Source: Eutreptiella sp. 'Long Island Sound 2002' (Eukaryota > Euglenozoa > Euglenophyceae > Eutreptiales > Eutreptiaceae). From it: a stretch of DNA of 64,000 nt. The translations under genes and the position numbers were made by a program. Of this stretch, positions 33,596 through 45,423 are shown piece after piece. Below the pieces are notes generated by a model. The model saw only the letters and a program-made list of their open reading frames with translations, was not told where the DNA came from and did no database searches. Every line of letters begins with the position of its first letter. Position 1 is the stretch's first letter. The stretch covers positions 16,351,317 to 16,415,316 of the forward strand of contig OZ038379.1 of NCBI GenBank assembly GCA_964036045.1. Reading direction: 5' to 3'.

Positions 33596-36500
33596 CCCAT
33601 CTGCACGCCTCCCGCCACGCCCTCCCCCCATCAGACCTGGCCCTACTGTCCGCACGCGCCGCATTGGCAGCGCCAAGACCCCCGTCGCCCAATGTTGGGT
33701 GTACAGCTTCGTGTGGCGTGCTGAGCCGCTGGAGCTTCGAACGGTGGGTCACTGTGTACCATGCGGCCCGTAGCTTGTGCCAAGGCCCCGGCCCAGCCTC
33801 TTCTCCGGGTCACGGGCAGCCGAGGCTCGCAGCGATAATCCTGCTGTTGGATTGGTTCTGGATTGCACAGTTTGCACCCATGCGAACCGGTCTGCAGTGC
33901 AATTGCTTGCAAGCCCCTTCTCCCCCACATTCTTAGTGAATGTTGAATGAATGATTGAATGATGTGATGATGTGATGATGAACGAGTGATTGATGAGTCG
34001 GAGACGGTTTTGCGTCCAGTGAGCCAGATTTGGAGTGGCCGAAACAGTAATGTCGAGAGGCACGGGTCCAGAAGTAGCCTTGGGGCTCTGCTTCCTGCAA
34101 AGGGAATGATGCCCCTCCTCCAAACTGCAGTATCAGGGTGAGATTCCCTACAAATGAAAGAAGGCCGAGAAGGCCCCCGAAACCAGATGCTGCATGATTC
34201 TCTCATGAAGTTCCGCACGTTTCAGAACTGCACTTTTTCAAGTGCAGTTCGGGGCGACAAGTGGTTCACATGCGAACTCTGTGCTGCTGTTCTTGTTCGC
34301 GCCACAAGCATGTCCGGCTTCTGAGGCGTTCAGCCACGGCCGTATCCCCTGGGTCTTGGAGCCCCGAACATCCCCCACTGCTACCCCAGAGCGTTCTTAG
34401 GCAGAGCCCCGAGCAGACGTCGGCAGCAGCCCCCGGGCCAATGATCTTCTCTTCTCCCGTTCAAATGCTGCCCCGCCTCTTCCCCAGCCAAGCAGTGTGA
34501 GGTTGAGGGTCGGGGGAGTTCCCCTTGCCAATTGCCCTTTGTCGTCTGAGATAAGTTTTGCTGGTTGAATGCCAAAAGGTGCTACAATCAGACGCTCATC
34601 GAAGGCCTTCTGCATTCGGATGTATGTGTGTTTGTGTGTGTGTGTGTCTGTGTGTGTGTTCTGCTAACCTGTTGGCGACCTGGTGGCAAGATCAGTGATG
34701 CACCCAGTGTAGGCGATGGCCTGAGTTGGATGCAATCGCCCGGGCTGCCATAACGTTGGTTGCATACATGACAAGCGTACGGCCCGCCGTGATAATTTTC
34801 ATGCACGGGCAGCGGCGCTTATGGCTGTGTATGAACCGAAAGTTGCATCCGCTGCCTGCCTTCTTGCGACGATGCACGCAACAATGCGGACCCAAACACC
34901 ACGACGATTTGTCTGAGCTGAGTTTCCTTGGTGCACATTGGCGTGCCATGAGAATATTTCGACGGTATCTACTGCTTTTATTCGACGCACAGGTATGTTC
35001 AAATTGTCTGCGTTATCAGAGGTCCTGGTATTAGTATCGTACGAGTGCCTCTTCTTTTAGTCCCGGCACATTTGCTGCACTCTTTGGGTGTCAGTCCCAG
35101 TGGGCCCCTGCCGCACGACGCAGGTTCCGACATGACCTCTCCCGTCTCTGCACCCCAATGCTTCTCAGCGGACGCTGCAGCAGCGCAACCTTCGGAGCTG
35201 CCGTACCCTGGGCCCGGCAAGTTGGGATCGCCACAGAAGTTCTGGTGGCGTTTTAGAGAATTTGCATTTATATATAAACGCATTTCCTGGTTTTTTTGAC
35301 GCGTGCCATTGTAGTATCCAGATAGATACAGAACCCGCAGCAAAGCACCACGTTTGACGTGGGGCTATGCATTCCCTCCTACCGCAGCGGTATGAACCAT
35401 CGTGCACCACCGCATCGACCAGCAGTTGCAGCCCGTTGTGTGGGCTTGTGACTGAGGTGTGGAAGGTGCTCACTGCCACCGTCATGGTGTGGCACATGAC
35501 ACTGTGCACCCACCCTGTGCTGCTGTGCCGCGTGCACTGATCTTAGTTGTGTGTGATATGAGCATTTGGTTTTACACGGGCCAACCATTCTTCTAAATTG
35601 GTCCCCCTCCTCCTCCGGCGGGTCAGAATTCCTGCTTGATTTTCTAGGGCAAACACTTTTCACCAGATTTCTGAGGCTCTCTGTCTCTGGAACATGAAGT
35701 ATGTTTTATCATTCACCCAAGCCTCATTTCAATTGTGATGAGGATATGGCCGTCAGTTTTCATATCTGTCTATGTCAGTCTCCAATTTCTTAGTCTCAGT
35801 GCAATTTAGCTCTTTGGGGAGTCTGGCGCGGCTGTTCCAACCGCAACCGTCCAGTGTGGAGCTGTGATACCGGATACCGAGCCATTTTCGGGGGCTTTCG
35901 GGCTGTGGGGTCTTGATCTGCCAGCTTCGGCCCGTGCAAGCCAAAGCAACCAGGAATTGTTCCGCGGGTACAGCGTAATCCTCTGTCGGACATGCACTGG
36001 GAGAAGCTGCTGTGGGGGTCAGCAATGCTCCAGGTCTCGTTCTCAGTGAGTCCACAGTCCGAAAATGAGTTGAAAAATCTGCATGTCCTGTTTGATACAT
36101 TCGCAGCTGCTGATCCGATTCTCAGCACATGTTCACCACAGTCTCTGGGTGCCGTTGGTCAATTACCACAATCTGCCAGCCATCCTGGCAGGTCATCAAA
36201 GCCTCAGAGGTACATGGTTCAAAGAAAAAACTGTACATCGGTTGGATAATCACTTTTGCGATGTGTTTGCTGTTCACTGGCTGATCAACGGGTGAGTTTT
36301 CCGCAATTTGATGTCACCGCGTTCCATCTCTTGCTCGTGCTGAATATCTGCGCGGGGATGGGGCTGCTTTCGGGAGTATGGGCTGAGACAGGAACAAAGC
36401 GGAGGTAGCAGATGACAGTCCACCTCCAGCCCACCTCCGGTCCTTTTGCAGTCTAACAGAAGTCCTCCAATGACCACAGAATCTTAGTCTTCATTCGCAT

Positions 36501-38742
36501 GACTGTGGCGTATGGTTTTGATTGTGCGCTGGCCAGTGGTGTGCAAGGCAGGTGTCTGCTCGGTCAAGCGGTGGGTCGCGGGTGGGCAGCCTTGGGAGGC
36601 GGACATGACCGATAGCCTTGTGACAAAGCAAAGAAGCCAACCACGAGCCAGCCATGAATTGGCATGAACGTGGACACAGCCGAAGTTTTCCTTCATGGCA
36701 CGGAAATGCTCCTCTTTTTGAGGGTCCTTGGCAGCTTGGCAGCACCACAGAATCTGCGAATCCATGGGCGGCTTCATTTGCATCGCTTTTATATGCGGGT
36801 TCTACACAAGATTCCACAACGTGCCCCTCCTCGTCATGAGCATCAGGCTCATAATATCTATTTTGTCCCTCCTCATCAGCAAGAGAACTGCCAGGGTCGG
36901 CATCATCAGCCAAGGCATCATCAATTTTAAGCTCGTTATCACAGCAAGATTCATCCAAAAGAACGAATGATCCATGAGGCAGTTGGGCATGGAAACAGTG
37001 CCAGTAAATGGAGCAACACCAAAACGAGTGGTTGTACATCAACAATAACAAATAGCACAAGAAAGGGGCCCAGTAAACAAAGAAACAAGAAAGGGGCCCA
37101 ATAAAATCCCATGGAAATGATAAAATTGTACGCACAATTTTCAAGTGGTGGAGGTGTTTCAGGTCATGTTGTGTGAGAAGAGTTTGCAATGTGTGCATAG
37201 GCAACCGCTGGGAGCCATGGACTGTACCTCATCAGCATATGACAATTGATATCAAACTGCCTCCCTGGCAGGGTTTGTGAGCAGCAGGAACCGCCACTTT
37301 AATGTCAAGCGGTTGGAGTGGTGTTGGGCTGCAGGCTCCCTCATTATGCCAACAGATCCCTGTCATTTTGAAGCCTCCATGGAATTCCCCTTCATGATTG
37401 AGGACGTGTCTCTCTACGAAGCTGCACCAGAATTGGGGAGTGGGGATCGCATGGGCTGATGGCCAAGATCCAATGACAATGCACGAGTACCAGCGAGCAA
37501 AGGGCAAGCGTGAGTTTCTGTGCCTAAGGCTTGAAGAAGGGGTGGGGACAGGGAAGTATTAGAACGGCCGTACACCGTAGGAGGAGGGGGGGGTACCCCT
37601 CCCCTGGACACCCCCCCCCCTTTAGACCCCCCCCCCCCTCTCCTCCTCTTCCAATGTTTGAGGCTGACAGCCAAAATTTTGCTTCGGTGCCTTTGGCGCC
37701 AAGAGGATTTAAGCTCAAAAATTTTTGGCCCGCCTTCGGCGGGGACCACAGGGCGACCACAGAGGCCACACCATGCGCTGTGCAAAAAGTCGACTGTTTT
37801 CCACCACCGGTAGCCGTGGGTCCCAGGGTCCTGAATTCTGCACCCCATGCTGTTTTGAATTGATCATGCACGCTTCTGTAGGTGGGTGGTTTTCAGGGGT
37901 GTTCCCGGGATAAACAACGTAATAATTGGTGCTGTGCCCGCACTGTGCGAAAACGCCCCCATAGGTCTAATACATCCCTGGGTGGGGATGACCCCGAAAT
38001 GTGACTATCCTTCCACTGATGTGTGTCTATGGTCCTGGGCTTTCCCTCCTGGAGCCTGCTAGAGGCACCCAAATAGAGCGATCTATTCCCTCTGCCCGTG
38101 TGTTGCTGTGGTGGTAATTATGTGTGTTTTCCCTCCAAGGATGTCTCTTGCATGCACACAAAGTCTGTCATAGGGGCTGTTGTCATTGACTCTGAGAGAT
38201 ATTGTTGCCTCTGGCCCTACTGATGGCCCTTTATGCAATCGGTTCTGCAAAATGATCTTGAATCCCTTGTCAATTGCTCTTCAGACCGATCATGAGTGCA
38301 AGCATTTGACGAGTGCCAGGGTTGCTGGTTTCTTTTATTTCTCCTGAGAATTTCACTGCCTTTTTAAGCCTTCGCCTGTGGATGCTCTGGACAGTACTGA
38401 ATCGTCCATGCTTTTTGTAGTGTGGGGGATCTTTTGGATGCCTTTTGTCGGGAAGACCAGAGGCGTGCACTACTGTCTGCGGGCCTACGTCATGTCAATT
38501 CACCCAATTTTTTGCTGTTCGCATTTTGGCAGTGATGAGCCTGGTGTGGTCTTTTGTGCCTTGATCTGCGTGTGACTTTCCACCAGTTTCTTACTCGTAC
38601 CCGTGTTTCGGTGATTGTGCTGTTTTCCATCTTGTGGTGGCTGACACCCTTGTTGCTGCGTTACGTCTTACTCTTGAAGAGCCCATTCCCGCAAGGTGCT
38701 CATGTGTCGATTGCCCCTTTTTCTTGAAGAGGATTGTTGTGC
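33596..38742. other. Gene-free stretch between cysteine synthase and dehydrogenase
   Basis: The first part is presumably the 3' UTR of the cysteine synthase; a TGAATGAATGATTGAATGATG-like short repeat lies at 33938-33998. A (GT)n tract lies at 34620-34661 and runs of C/G at about 37583-37640. A minus frame at 36491-37204 contains an acidic stretch (DDALADDADPGSSLADEEG) that looks protein-like, but it has no known domain and no clear splice sites. I see no supported gene. Confidence 0.4.
34620..34661. repeat. (GT)n microsatellite, interrupted
   Basis: GTGTGTGT tracts separated by single T or C changes (TGTATGTGTGTTTGTGTG and on). Confidence 0.9.
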
Positions 38743-39045
38743 ATGGCCAAATCTGGCATCTTCGTGGTCACCGGTGCAAATCGTGGCATTGGGCTTGAGT
38801 GCGTCCGGCGATTGTGTGAAGCACTTGATGATTCAAGTACAGTGGTGCTGTGCAGTCGCAACAAAGACAGTGGAGAGGCTGCAGCGCAGGATATCCGGAA
38901 GTCCCATATGTCCGGTTGCCAACTGGTGCCAACCTCCCTGGACATTGCATCTGACGCCTCGGTCGAAGAGTTTGTGACATTTCTGCAAGCCAAGTTTGGC
39001 CGTGTGGATGGTGTTATACACAACGCTGGGTTCTCATTTCGAATG
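38743..39045 (+). CDS. Carbonyl-reductase-like short-chain dehydrogenase, exon 1
   Basis: 101 codons ending at a phase-0 donor (CGAATG|GTAATT). TGANRGIG at residues 10-17 is the nucleotide-binding loop of classical short-chain dehydrogenases; CSRN near 40-43 follows the second strand, where NADPH-preferring members carry an Arg; NAG at 94-96 is the conserved turn after the fourth strand. The spacing and the downstream exon fit the CBR1-type monomeric carbonyl reductases, which reduce ketones and quinones with NADPH in the cytosol. ATG 38743 is preferred because MAKSGIFVVTG aligns with the family start; an in-frame ATG at 38734 adds three residues. Confidence 0.85.
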
Positions 39046-40084
39046 GTAATTCCTTCCATTTGTTGTGTGCTGTTACACTGACCATGTCATTTTTCTGTTT
39101 TGTGTTGTTTCTTCGTTTTGTGTGTGCGTGCGTGTGTGTCTTTGTGTGCCCGGACAGCTTTTCAAGGCCCAGACGCGCCCTGTGTCTGTTGTGCTTTGCC
39201 CCAAATGTGCACATCTGCGCACTGTTTTCTGGATCTATCAATTTTCCACACATGAAAGCAATCCTTGTGTCTCAGCTCCCACTAAAAGCAAATAGATGAC
39301 GTAGTCTGAGAAGCTCAGTCGTGTCGCGGGTCGGATGGACATCATCAAAACACCCACTCTTCTTTGGTGGAGATGCACTTCACTGGTGCAGCGCGAATGG
39401 CTTCAGCTGGGGGTCACTGACGTGACCATTAGTCTCCTCCACATGTATGTCTGCTGCTGTTCAGGGCTTTTCTTTGGCAATTTGCCCCGGGCACAGGTGT
39501 CGTAAACACCCACGCCCTTCCAACTGCGTGCGCATTGTGCGTGCTGCATGGAACCGCCCCCCCCCCCCCCCTGGGGCACGGTGATAGCACTGAAGAGGAG
39601 CTGTCAACGTGTCCGCTCGAATGCTGGACGAAGGTGGCGGGTATCAGGGGTTGCAACCAAGCACACGTCTCAACACTTTCAGTAGGAACCGCCAGCAGTG
39701 ACTGTCAGTGGTTGCCGTTCAACCGCCGGCAGCGGTCCCAGACTGTCCATGCCAAAACAAAAGCAGAGCCGTCCACTAAGGAATGCCCTGGTCTGAGGTA
39801 AGGCGCTGGAATACTCAACTGTTCAGCCCCTCCCCTTCCCCAACCCGCACACCCTGCTCATACCAAACGGGCCAGCCAAATGTTTCACAAGTGCCTTTTC
39901 CAGTGCGAAACCCCAACTGCCAATGGTTGACCCCGAAACGGTGGTGGGTAAGCGCCAGCTGCCGACAGACTGATGGTGGTCAACCCCATGACCAGTTGAT
40001 GGTGGTTGGCATTTGTCTCACGGTTTTCTGTGCCCAATTGCAGTTTTTGTTTGCCCAATTTCTCGCACGGCCTTGCACGGCCTT

Positions 40085-40111
40085 GTCTAAGCACGGCGAC
40101 CGTGCTTAGAC
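40085..40111. repeat. Perfect hairpin, 12-bp stem
   Basis: GTCTAAGCACGG, loop CGA, then CCGTGCTTAGAC. Two direct copies of GCACGGCCTT lie just before it. The GCTAAGCACGGCG core recurs at 41641-41653, and in changed form near 41004-41018. Confidence 0.9.
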
Positions 40112-40471
40112 ATGTGCACGCACACGTGATGGCGGCTTTGCCGCTTTGTTGGACACATGGGGGGCGCCTTAAGCGCAGTGCGCGTGCAGTGCGCGCAGTG
40201 CAACTATTTGGGCGTTTGGCCACAGTAGAAACCCATACTTTGTGGTACTTTGGGCATCATTGTTCTTTGATAGTAGGTTTTGATGTATTGGGGATCTAGC
40301 ATTTTTGTATGTTCACCCTGTTTCACCCATTTCTACCTTTTTGCACAATTTTTTCCCCCATTTCCTCCACATCTACTCTTTTTCTCGGTTGATTGATATG
40401 GTGATACACTTTCAGGGTGCCTGCTACGGGACATCATACTTCCCTCCTCATTTCTCAGGCCCACTTTCTCC

Positions 40472-40825
40472 ATGGATCTCAGTATTGGGGATAGGGTGTT
40501 CTACACCAGCTCCAATTGCCTGCAACCTCTTGCCACGGTGGTTGGGATGGCTGAAGACGGGCTCCTCCACTTGGAATACTACCAAGATGGGTTGAGAGTG
40601 GTGAATCGGCGATGCAAGATGGAGTCCATCTCCTTTGCCATCCCAAGTTCAAACTCGCCACCTGGCTCCCCTCCATCTCTGCCGCCCAACACACAGTCAA
40701 GTTCCCCCCCAAAGGTCCTTGGTCCTTCACCACTGCCACAAGAAACGGGCAGGTCCCCCTCAAGGTCCCCTCCCGTCCAGTTTGGGTCGCCTAATTCTAA
40801 GGGTGTTTCCAAGGGGCGTGCCTAG
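40472..40825 (+). CDS. Small protein with an SH3/Tudor-like start and a Pro/Ser-rich tail
   Basis: A 117-codon frame. The first 50 residues (MDLSIGDRVFYTSSN, ATVVGMAEDGLLHLEYYQDG, RVVNRRCKMESISFA) have the alternating pattern of a small beta-barrel such as an SH3- or Tudor-like domain. The rest is a Pro/Ser-rich tail (SPPGSPPSLPPN). The start follows a pyrimidine-rich stretch ending in CAG (TCTCAGGCCCACTTTCTCC), so it may instead be the last exon of a larger protein, for instance of a retroelement. It lies inside the dehydrogenase intron. Function not known. Confidence 0.4.
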   Translation: MDLSIGDRVFYTSSNCLQPLATVVGMAEDGLLHLEYYQDGLRVVNRRCKMESISFAIPSSNSPPGSPPSLPPNTQSSSPPKVLGPSPLPQETGRSPSRSPPVQFGSPNSKGVSKGRA

Positions 40826-40849
40826 GGGCTCTTTCGGGGGTACATAGTC

Positions 40850-41720
40850 TAAAAGTAGCGCGCAGTGCAAGGATTCCCCCATGGGCGCGGCTTTGCCGCA
40901 TTTCGACAATTGGTGGCCGTGGCTTTGCCGCGTTTGCTGGAACCATGAACAATGATTTCCTGCCAGTGGGATACCGGGGGTGACGGCCATCGTCGGATTA
41001 TGGCTCAGCACGGCGACCGTACAGATGTGAGCGAAACATAGCTACGTGGGTGTTATTAGAGTTTTGGATCTCCTCTTCGGGCGTGGCAGTCCCACTACTT
41101 TTCCTGGTATCAGATACAGCAGGTCCTTACTGCGTGTAATGTCCGCTACTACACCGTTTTGTGGGACAATCACATCACTGGACAGCTCTGATCCTTGATT
41201 CCGAGAGATTTCTCGAATGCCTTGTAATGAGCAAGCTCCGGCAGCTCATCATGGCGTGACCCCCCCCCAAAAAAAAAGAGTCTTGGATCTCCTCTTCCTC
41301 ATTAGAGTTTAGCACAGATGTGAGTGACACCCGCCGCCTGAAGCGCAGCAAGACGGCGCTGGCGGCGCCTCCGGCACCGTGACCAGAGGGCAATGAGGAG
41401 GGAGGGAATCAAGATGTCCCAATACCTAAAGATGATTGCTTGATGGCTAGGCGTGGCTATGCCACTTCACGGAACACAAGTGCGATAGTTGGAGGAGGCT
41501 CTGCCACCTTGACAGACCCATACAACAGTCGTCAAGGCGCCTACAGCGCCTTGTTGGAGTCAGCAAGGACACATGAGACTGAGCAGGTTGCATCGTGTTG
41601 AGGGTGTGATGCCCGGGCGGACGACCATCGTTAGATTATGGCTAAGCACGGCGGCCCTGTGTGACTGCCACTCCTTGGATCACAGTGGATGACATGTTTG
41701 GGTGCCGGTTGTGATGGGAA
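40850..41720. repeat. Region of GC mini-hairpins and dispersed short repeats
   Basis: Small inverted repeats are frequent: GCGGCTTTGCCGC (about 40887), GTGGCTATGCCAC (about 41454) and AAGGCGCCTACAGCGCCTT (about 41536); the first recurs at about 40133. A block with CCATCGT..GATTATGGCT is shared between 40987-41010 and 41626-41643, and TTGGATCTCCTCTTC between 41066 and 41284. No gene is evident. Confidence 0.65.
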
Positions 41721-42052
41721 TACGGACTGGGTCATAGCTATGAAGAGTTGCAGCTGCTAATGACATCCTTTGCCGCGTCGAGACGAACTCTATTCTGTGT
41801 CCCGTTGGTCAAAAATCGGAGCTAGGTGTCAAATAAAATAGAAAAGGTGTGTACTTTAGTTGTCATACACCTTGCCCGGGGGGGGGGGGGGCGACTCCGC
41901 GGGTCCTAGGATGCCAGCTGCCCCCTCCCCCCCTTCCCCCAGGGCCTCCGGCCAATAGTTAGTTGCCAAAGGTGCCGCCCCTAGGCGTCCATGGGCGCCA
42001 AAGGCACGCGATGCTCCATGGGCACCAATCGAAAATTTTGTCCACTTTGCAC

Positions 42053-42140
42053 CCCAACACTATCCTTAAACCCAACCCTGACCCTAACGCCCACCCCAAC
42101 GCTACGCCTAGTCCTAATCCCTAGCCCTAACCCTAACCAC
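42053..42140. repeat. Degenerate CCCTAA telomere-like tract
   Basis: CCTTAAACCCAACCCTGACC through CCCTAGCCCTAACCCTAACC. It runs into the left terminal repeat of the 42120-44146 element, whose end itself is CCCTAACCCTAA. Confidence 0.85.
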
Positions 42141-42204
42141 GTTTGAATATTGGGACCGAGCCGGTGAGGGAAGGAGCATCGTCTAGGAGAGTTCAACGAC
42201 AAAT

Positions 42205-42890
42205 GAGGTACGGCTTGGAACGTGGATGAGAGCGGCTCAAGAGGGGCTCAAAATGAGCTGTGTTCATCCGTTTTTGCACCACAAGCGTACTAGGATCGTT
42301 TTTGGAACACCATGGTTTTGACCCATTTTTGAGCCCTTTGTGGTCCCAAATTGGCCCATTTTCAAGGCCCTTTCGCCCTTGAGAGGGGCCAAATTTGCTC
42401 AACATTAGCTCAAAATGGGCTCATTCCACTTGTTTGTGCACCCCAAATAGTCCAAAAGTATGTTTGGAAAAACACATTTTTGATCCATTTTTGACTGATT
42501 TTTGGTCCCAAAACAACCCATTTTCAAGGCACTTTGTGACTTCAGAGAGGCCAAAATGGCTGGCAATGGGCTCAAAATGGGCTCATTTTACTTGTTTATG
42601 CACCCCCAATGGTCTAGGATCATTTTTGGAAAAATACATTTTTGACCCATTTGTGACTAATGTTTTGTCCCTGTGCAGCCCATTTTCAAGGCATTTTCAA
42701 GGGATTTTAGGAGGGCAAAACGGGCCACCACAAGCTCAAAACACTTGTTTTGGCATACCATGTGGTCTAGGATCCTTTTTGAAAAAAGTCTTTTTTTTTT
42801 GCACCCGGTGGAGCTTGTTGACCCATTTTGGCACCCACCTCGTTGGGCTACCTCTTGCAGCTTGCCGCAGCCCACGGGGGCCCACACGGC
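42205..42890. repeat. 163-bp tandem units, left arm
   Basis: Four units spaced 161, 163 and 164 bp. Shared blocks are CTAGGATC.TTTTTGGAA, CATTTTTGACCCATTTTTGA and CCCATTTTCAAGGC. The units are rich in CATTTT/TTTGG words and have no coding signal. Confidence 0.85.
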
Positions 42891-43624
42891 AATGATGTGG
42901 CAAACGCAGCCATGAACGAAAATTTGGGGATCTTGTCCAGCCCAATCAACATGGTTAGCATGGCTGAACCAACTGGCTACAAAGGTTAGGGTCAGGGTCA
43001 CCGAGCTGGTGGAACCATTCTTGGTTTTATAACCCTTTTTAGTGTCTAGGGTGGACCTACCAGGTTTAGCAGCAGCAAGCAAGCAGCAAGCAAGCAAGCA
43101 ACAGCACACGCGAAATGGGTAAAAATCAGAACTCCGTCGTGGTGCTTTGGATTTGGTTGAAATTTTGGTGCATGCTACCTATGGGTGTGAAGTACAATCA
43201 CACAAAGTTGGAGCGAGAAACTCAACGGTGGCGGCCGGGAACGGGATTCGCAAGTGGCGGACCTCAGTTTCAAAAACTGCAGTTTAGGGCCAAAAAGAGC
43301 CATTTTTGGGCCAAAAAAGCCTGGGAACACATTCAAAACGGCCAAACGAAGGGAAACGGTGGGTACACTCCACATGCGGCTTGACTTCCCCGTGTCAACG
43401 AGCTCTCTGCGGCCCTCTAACTCCATGATATGTCCCGGAAACGGCCCAAAAAGGCCCCAAGAAGCTCCAAATGCCGACAGCCACAAACCAAGAATAGGCC
43501 ATATCTTTGGCTACATGGCTCAAAATGCGATTCCGAGGGCACCTACTCCACCCGGAACCCCCCACTTTTTGTGGTTTCCACCCCTCAGAATTGCCCAAAC
43601 GGACACCTAGACCCCAATACCTAG

Positions 43625-44000
43625 GCCCACTAGGCTGCGGCAAGCTGCAAGCTCAAGCCCAAATAGGTGGGTGCCCAAATGGGTCAATAGGGTCTAGTAG
43701 GGGTAAAAAGATGACTTTTCTCAAAAATGATCCTAGACCATGTGCGACGCTAAAACAAGTGTTTTTGGACCGTTTTGAGCTTGTGGTGGCCCATTTTGGT
43801 CCTCCGAAAATCCCAAAATGCCTTGAAAATGGGCCGTTTTGGGACCAAAAATGGGTCAAAAATGGGTCAAAAACGCGTTTTTCCAAACCTCATCCTAGAC
43901 CATTTGGGGTGCACAAACGGGTGAAATGAGCCCATTTTGAACCCAATTTGGGGCATTTTGGCCCCTCAGAAGTCCAAAAAGCCTTGAAAGTGGGCCTCGT
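43625..44000. repeat. 163-bp units in inverse orientation, right arm
   Basis: Inverse copies of the left-arm units: GGTCCTCCGAAAATCCCAAA, GCCTTGAAAATGGGCC and TCATCCTAGACCATTTGGGG. About two copies are recognisable. Confidence 0.8.
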
Positions 44001-44146
44001 GGTGATGGGGTTCACTTGCAAGCTTATTTCACTTTGTCAAGAGCCATCAATGTGTGAATCATTCTTGATGTCCCTCACCAGTCATAGCTCATGTTCCCTC
44101 CCCCACTAGCTCGGTCCCAATATTCAGTCTTGATTAGGGTTAGGAG

Positions 44147-45087
44147 TGAGAGATGTATCGGCAATGATGAAACCAACGGCCGCCCCCAACGTCGCCGCCG
44201 CCACCGCTCCCCGGGGCCGAGACACCATGGAGCCGAGGACATGACGACGGCCCGAGACCGCCGCCATACACGCTGCATCCCCCGCCCTTTCACGCGACGG
44301 CACAACCCGAGGGCCTGGAGAGATTGGAGAGGTGGGTCGGTATGTGTCACAGGGAGATACAATGGCAACTCTTGTGGCCTCACCAGAGGCGACCCAGTCA
44401 CAACGTGGATGGCAAACCCCATTGGGAACCTTTCCCTGTCGGCTTGATTCCGCGAGGCCTCCGCCAACACGGGACTGCGGTGTGGCCAGCTCCCGCAGAC
44501 AAAACGAAGGGATTTGCTCGCAGGCAGGCCCGGACCGGGCGGAAAAGTGGCCGCACCCAATGACGGTCACACTCTCACACAGCACAGCACCCTGGCCATG
44601 CCCATCTGGAGGCGTGACCCGCCGAGATGTGCAGGGCCCACATGGGACCCTTCACTGCAGCAAAGGCACCGACCATGGATCTACCCCCCCTCCTAGCCAA
44701 CACGGCCGTATAAGCCAAAATTTGGGGCCCCACGGCAGCTGTGATGAGCGCCAGCAGCCCGCTGGGGCCGCCGCCCGCCGGCCCATGGCCGCGGGTCGCC
44801 ACCGGCATGCCTTAGCACACACAACCATACGACAGAAGCAGCACACTAGGTCATGTGACCGAACCACATAACACCACACGTTAAGCAGGGATGCGCGGGG
44901 TGAACCGCAAGCCGGGACCGAGTTAAGGGTAGGACTGGAGTGCGTGGGGTGAGGATCGTAGGGCTCAACGAGATGCTAATCAGGCAACTCGGTGGGAGGC
45001 ACAAAGGTGTGTGCACGGCGCCCCACTGCGTCAACACCTCTTATGCTGTTATTCCTCCAGACTGTATTCGCGCACACAACATGGTAA
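44147..45087. other. No supported gene
   Basis: Long GC-rich frames overlap in all phases, none with a recognisable domain. This may be the 5' part of the element that carries the zinc-finger ORF pair. Confidence 0.35.
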
Positions 45088-45423
45088 CGAGGAAAACACC
45101 AGAAATCCCGCCCGGGGGACTGGGTGTGCACGCGGTGCAATTATTACAATTACGCCCGTCACATCCGATGCCGAGCGTGCCGAGCAGCCAATACCGCAAC
45201 AATGGCCCTTGGAGACTGGTTATTCCCACGATGCGGCAACGGCCACTGGAGCCAATGCACAAAATGCAACCAGTGCCACGAACCCCGCCCGGAACCGAGA
45301 AGTGAGCCCAGCAGGCCGCGGCAGACGGCATCAGGGGTGCTAGTAGCAGTGGATACCCAGAGCTTGCCAATACAGAACAACGGGTACTGGGCGTACCGCA
45401 TCTGCCCGCACCGAGAAGGATGA
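45088..45423 (+). CDS. RanBP2-type zinc-finger protein fragment
   Basis: The open frame follows a stop at 45085-45087 and runs to TGA at 45421-45423; its start is unknown because no ATG precedes the first finger, so an upstream exon is likely. Finger 1 (GDWVCTRCNYYNYARHIRC) fits W-x-C-x2-C-x3-N-x6-C-x2-C exactly. Finger 2 (GDWLFPRCGNGHWSQCTKC) follows at once but has Phe in place of the first Cys, so it is probably dead. Such fingers bind RNA, ubiquitin or Ran. A basic Pro/Arg/Ser stretch (RPEPRSEPSRPRQ) follows. The next frame begins inside its stop (ATGA). Confidence 0.6.
   Translation, partial: RGKHQKSRPGDWVCTRCNYYNYARHIRCRACRAANTATMALGDWLFPRCGNGHWSQCTKCNQCHEPRPEPRSEPSRPRQTASGVLVAVDTQSLPIQNNGYWAYRICPHREG

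Larger units (their letters stand above)
42120..44146. mobile_element. 2-kb inverted-repeat element with telomere-like ends
   Basis: The left end (42126-42175) reads CCCTAACCCTAACC, a few bases, then TGAATATTGGGACCGAGC. The right end (44094-44145) is its inverse: GCTCGGTCCCAATATTCA, then ATTAGGGTTAGGA. Inside, four direct copies of a 163-bp unit (anchors CTCAAAATGGGCT at about 42247, 42408, 42571 and 42735) form the left arm. About two inverted copies (43625-44000) form the right arm, around a core of about 720 bp. Shared inner landmarks are CTTGCCGCAG at 42860 and CTGCGGCAAG at 43633. No transposase is visible, so it would be a non-autonomous fold-back-like element. Confidence 0.7.
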
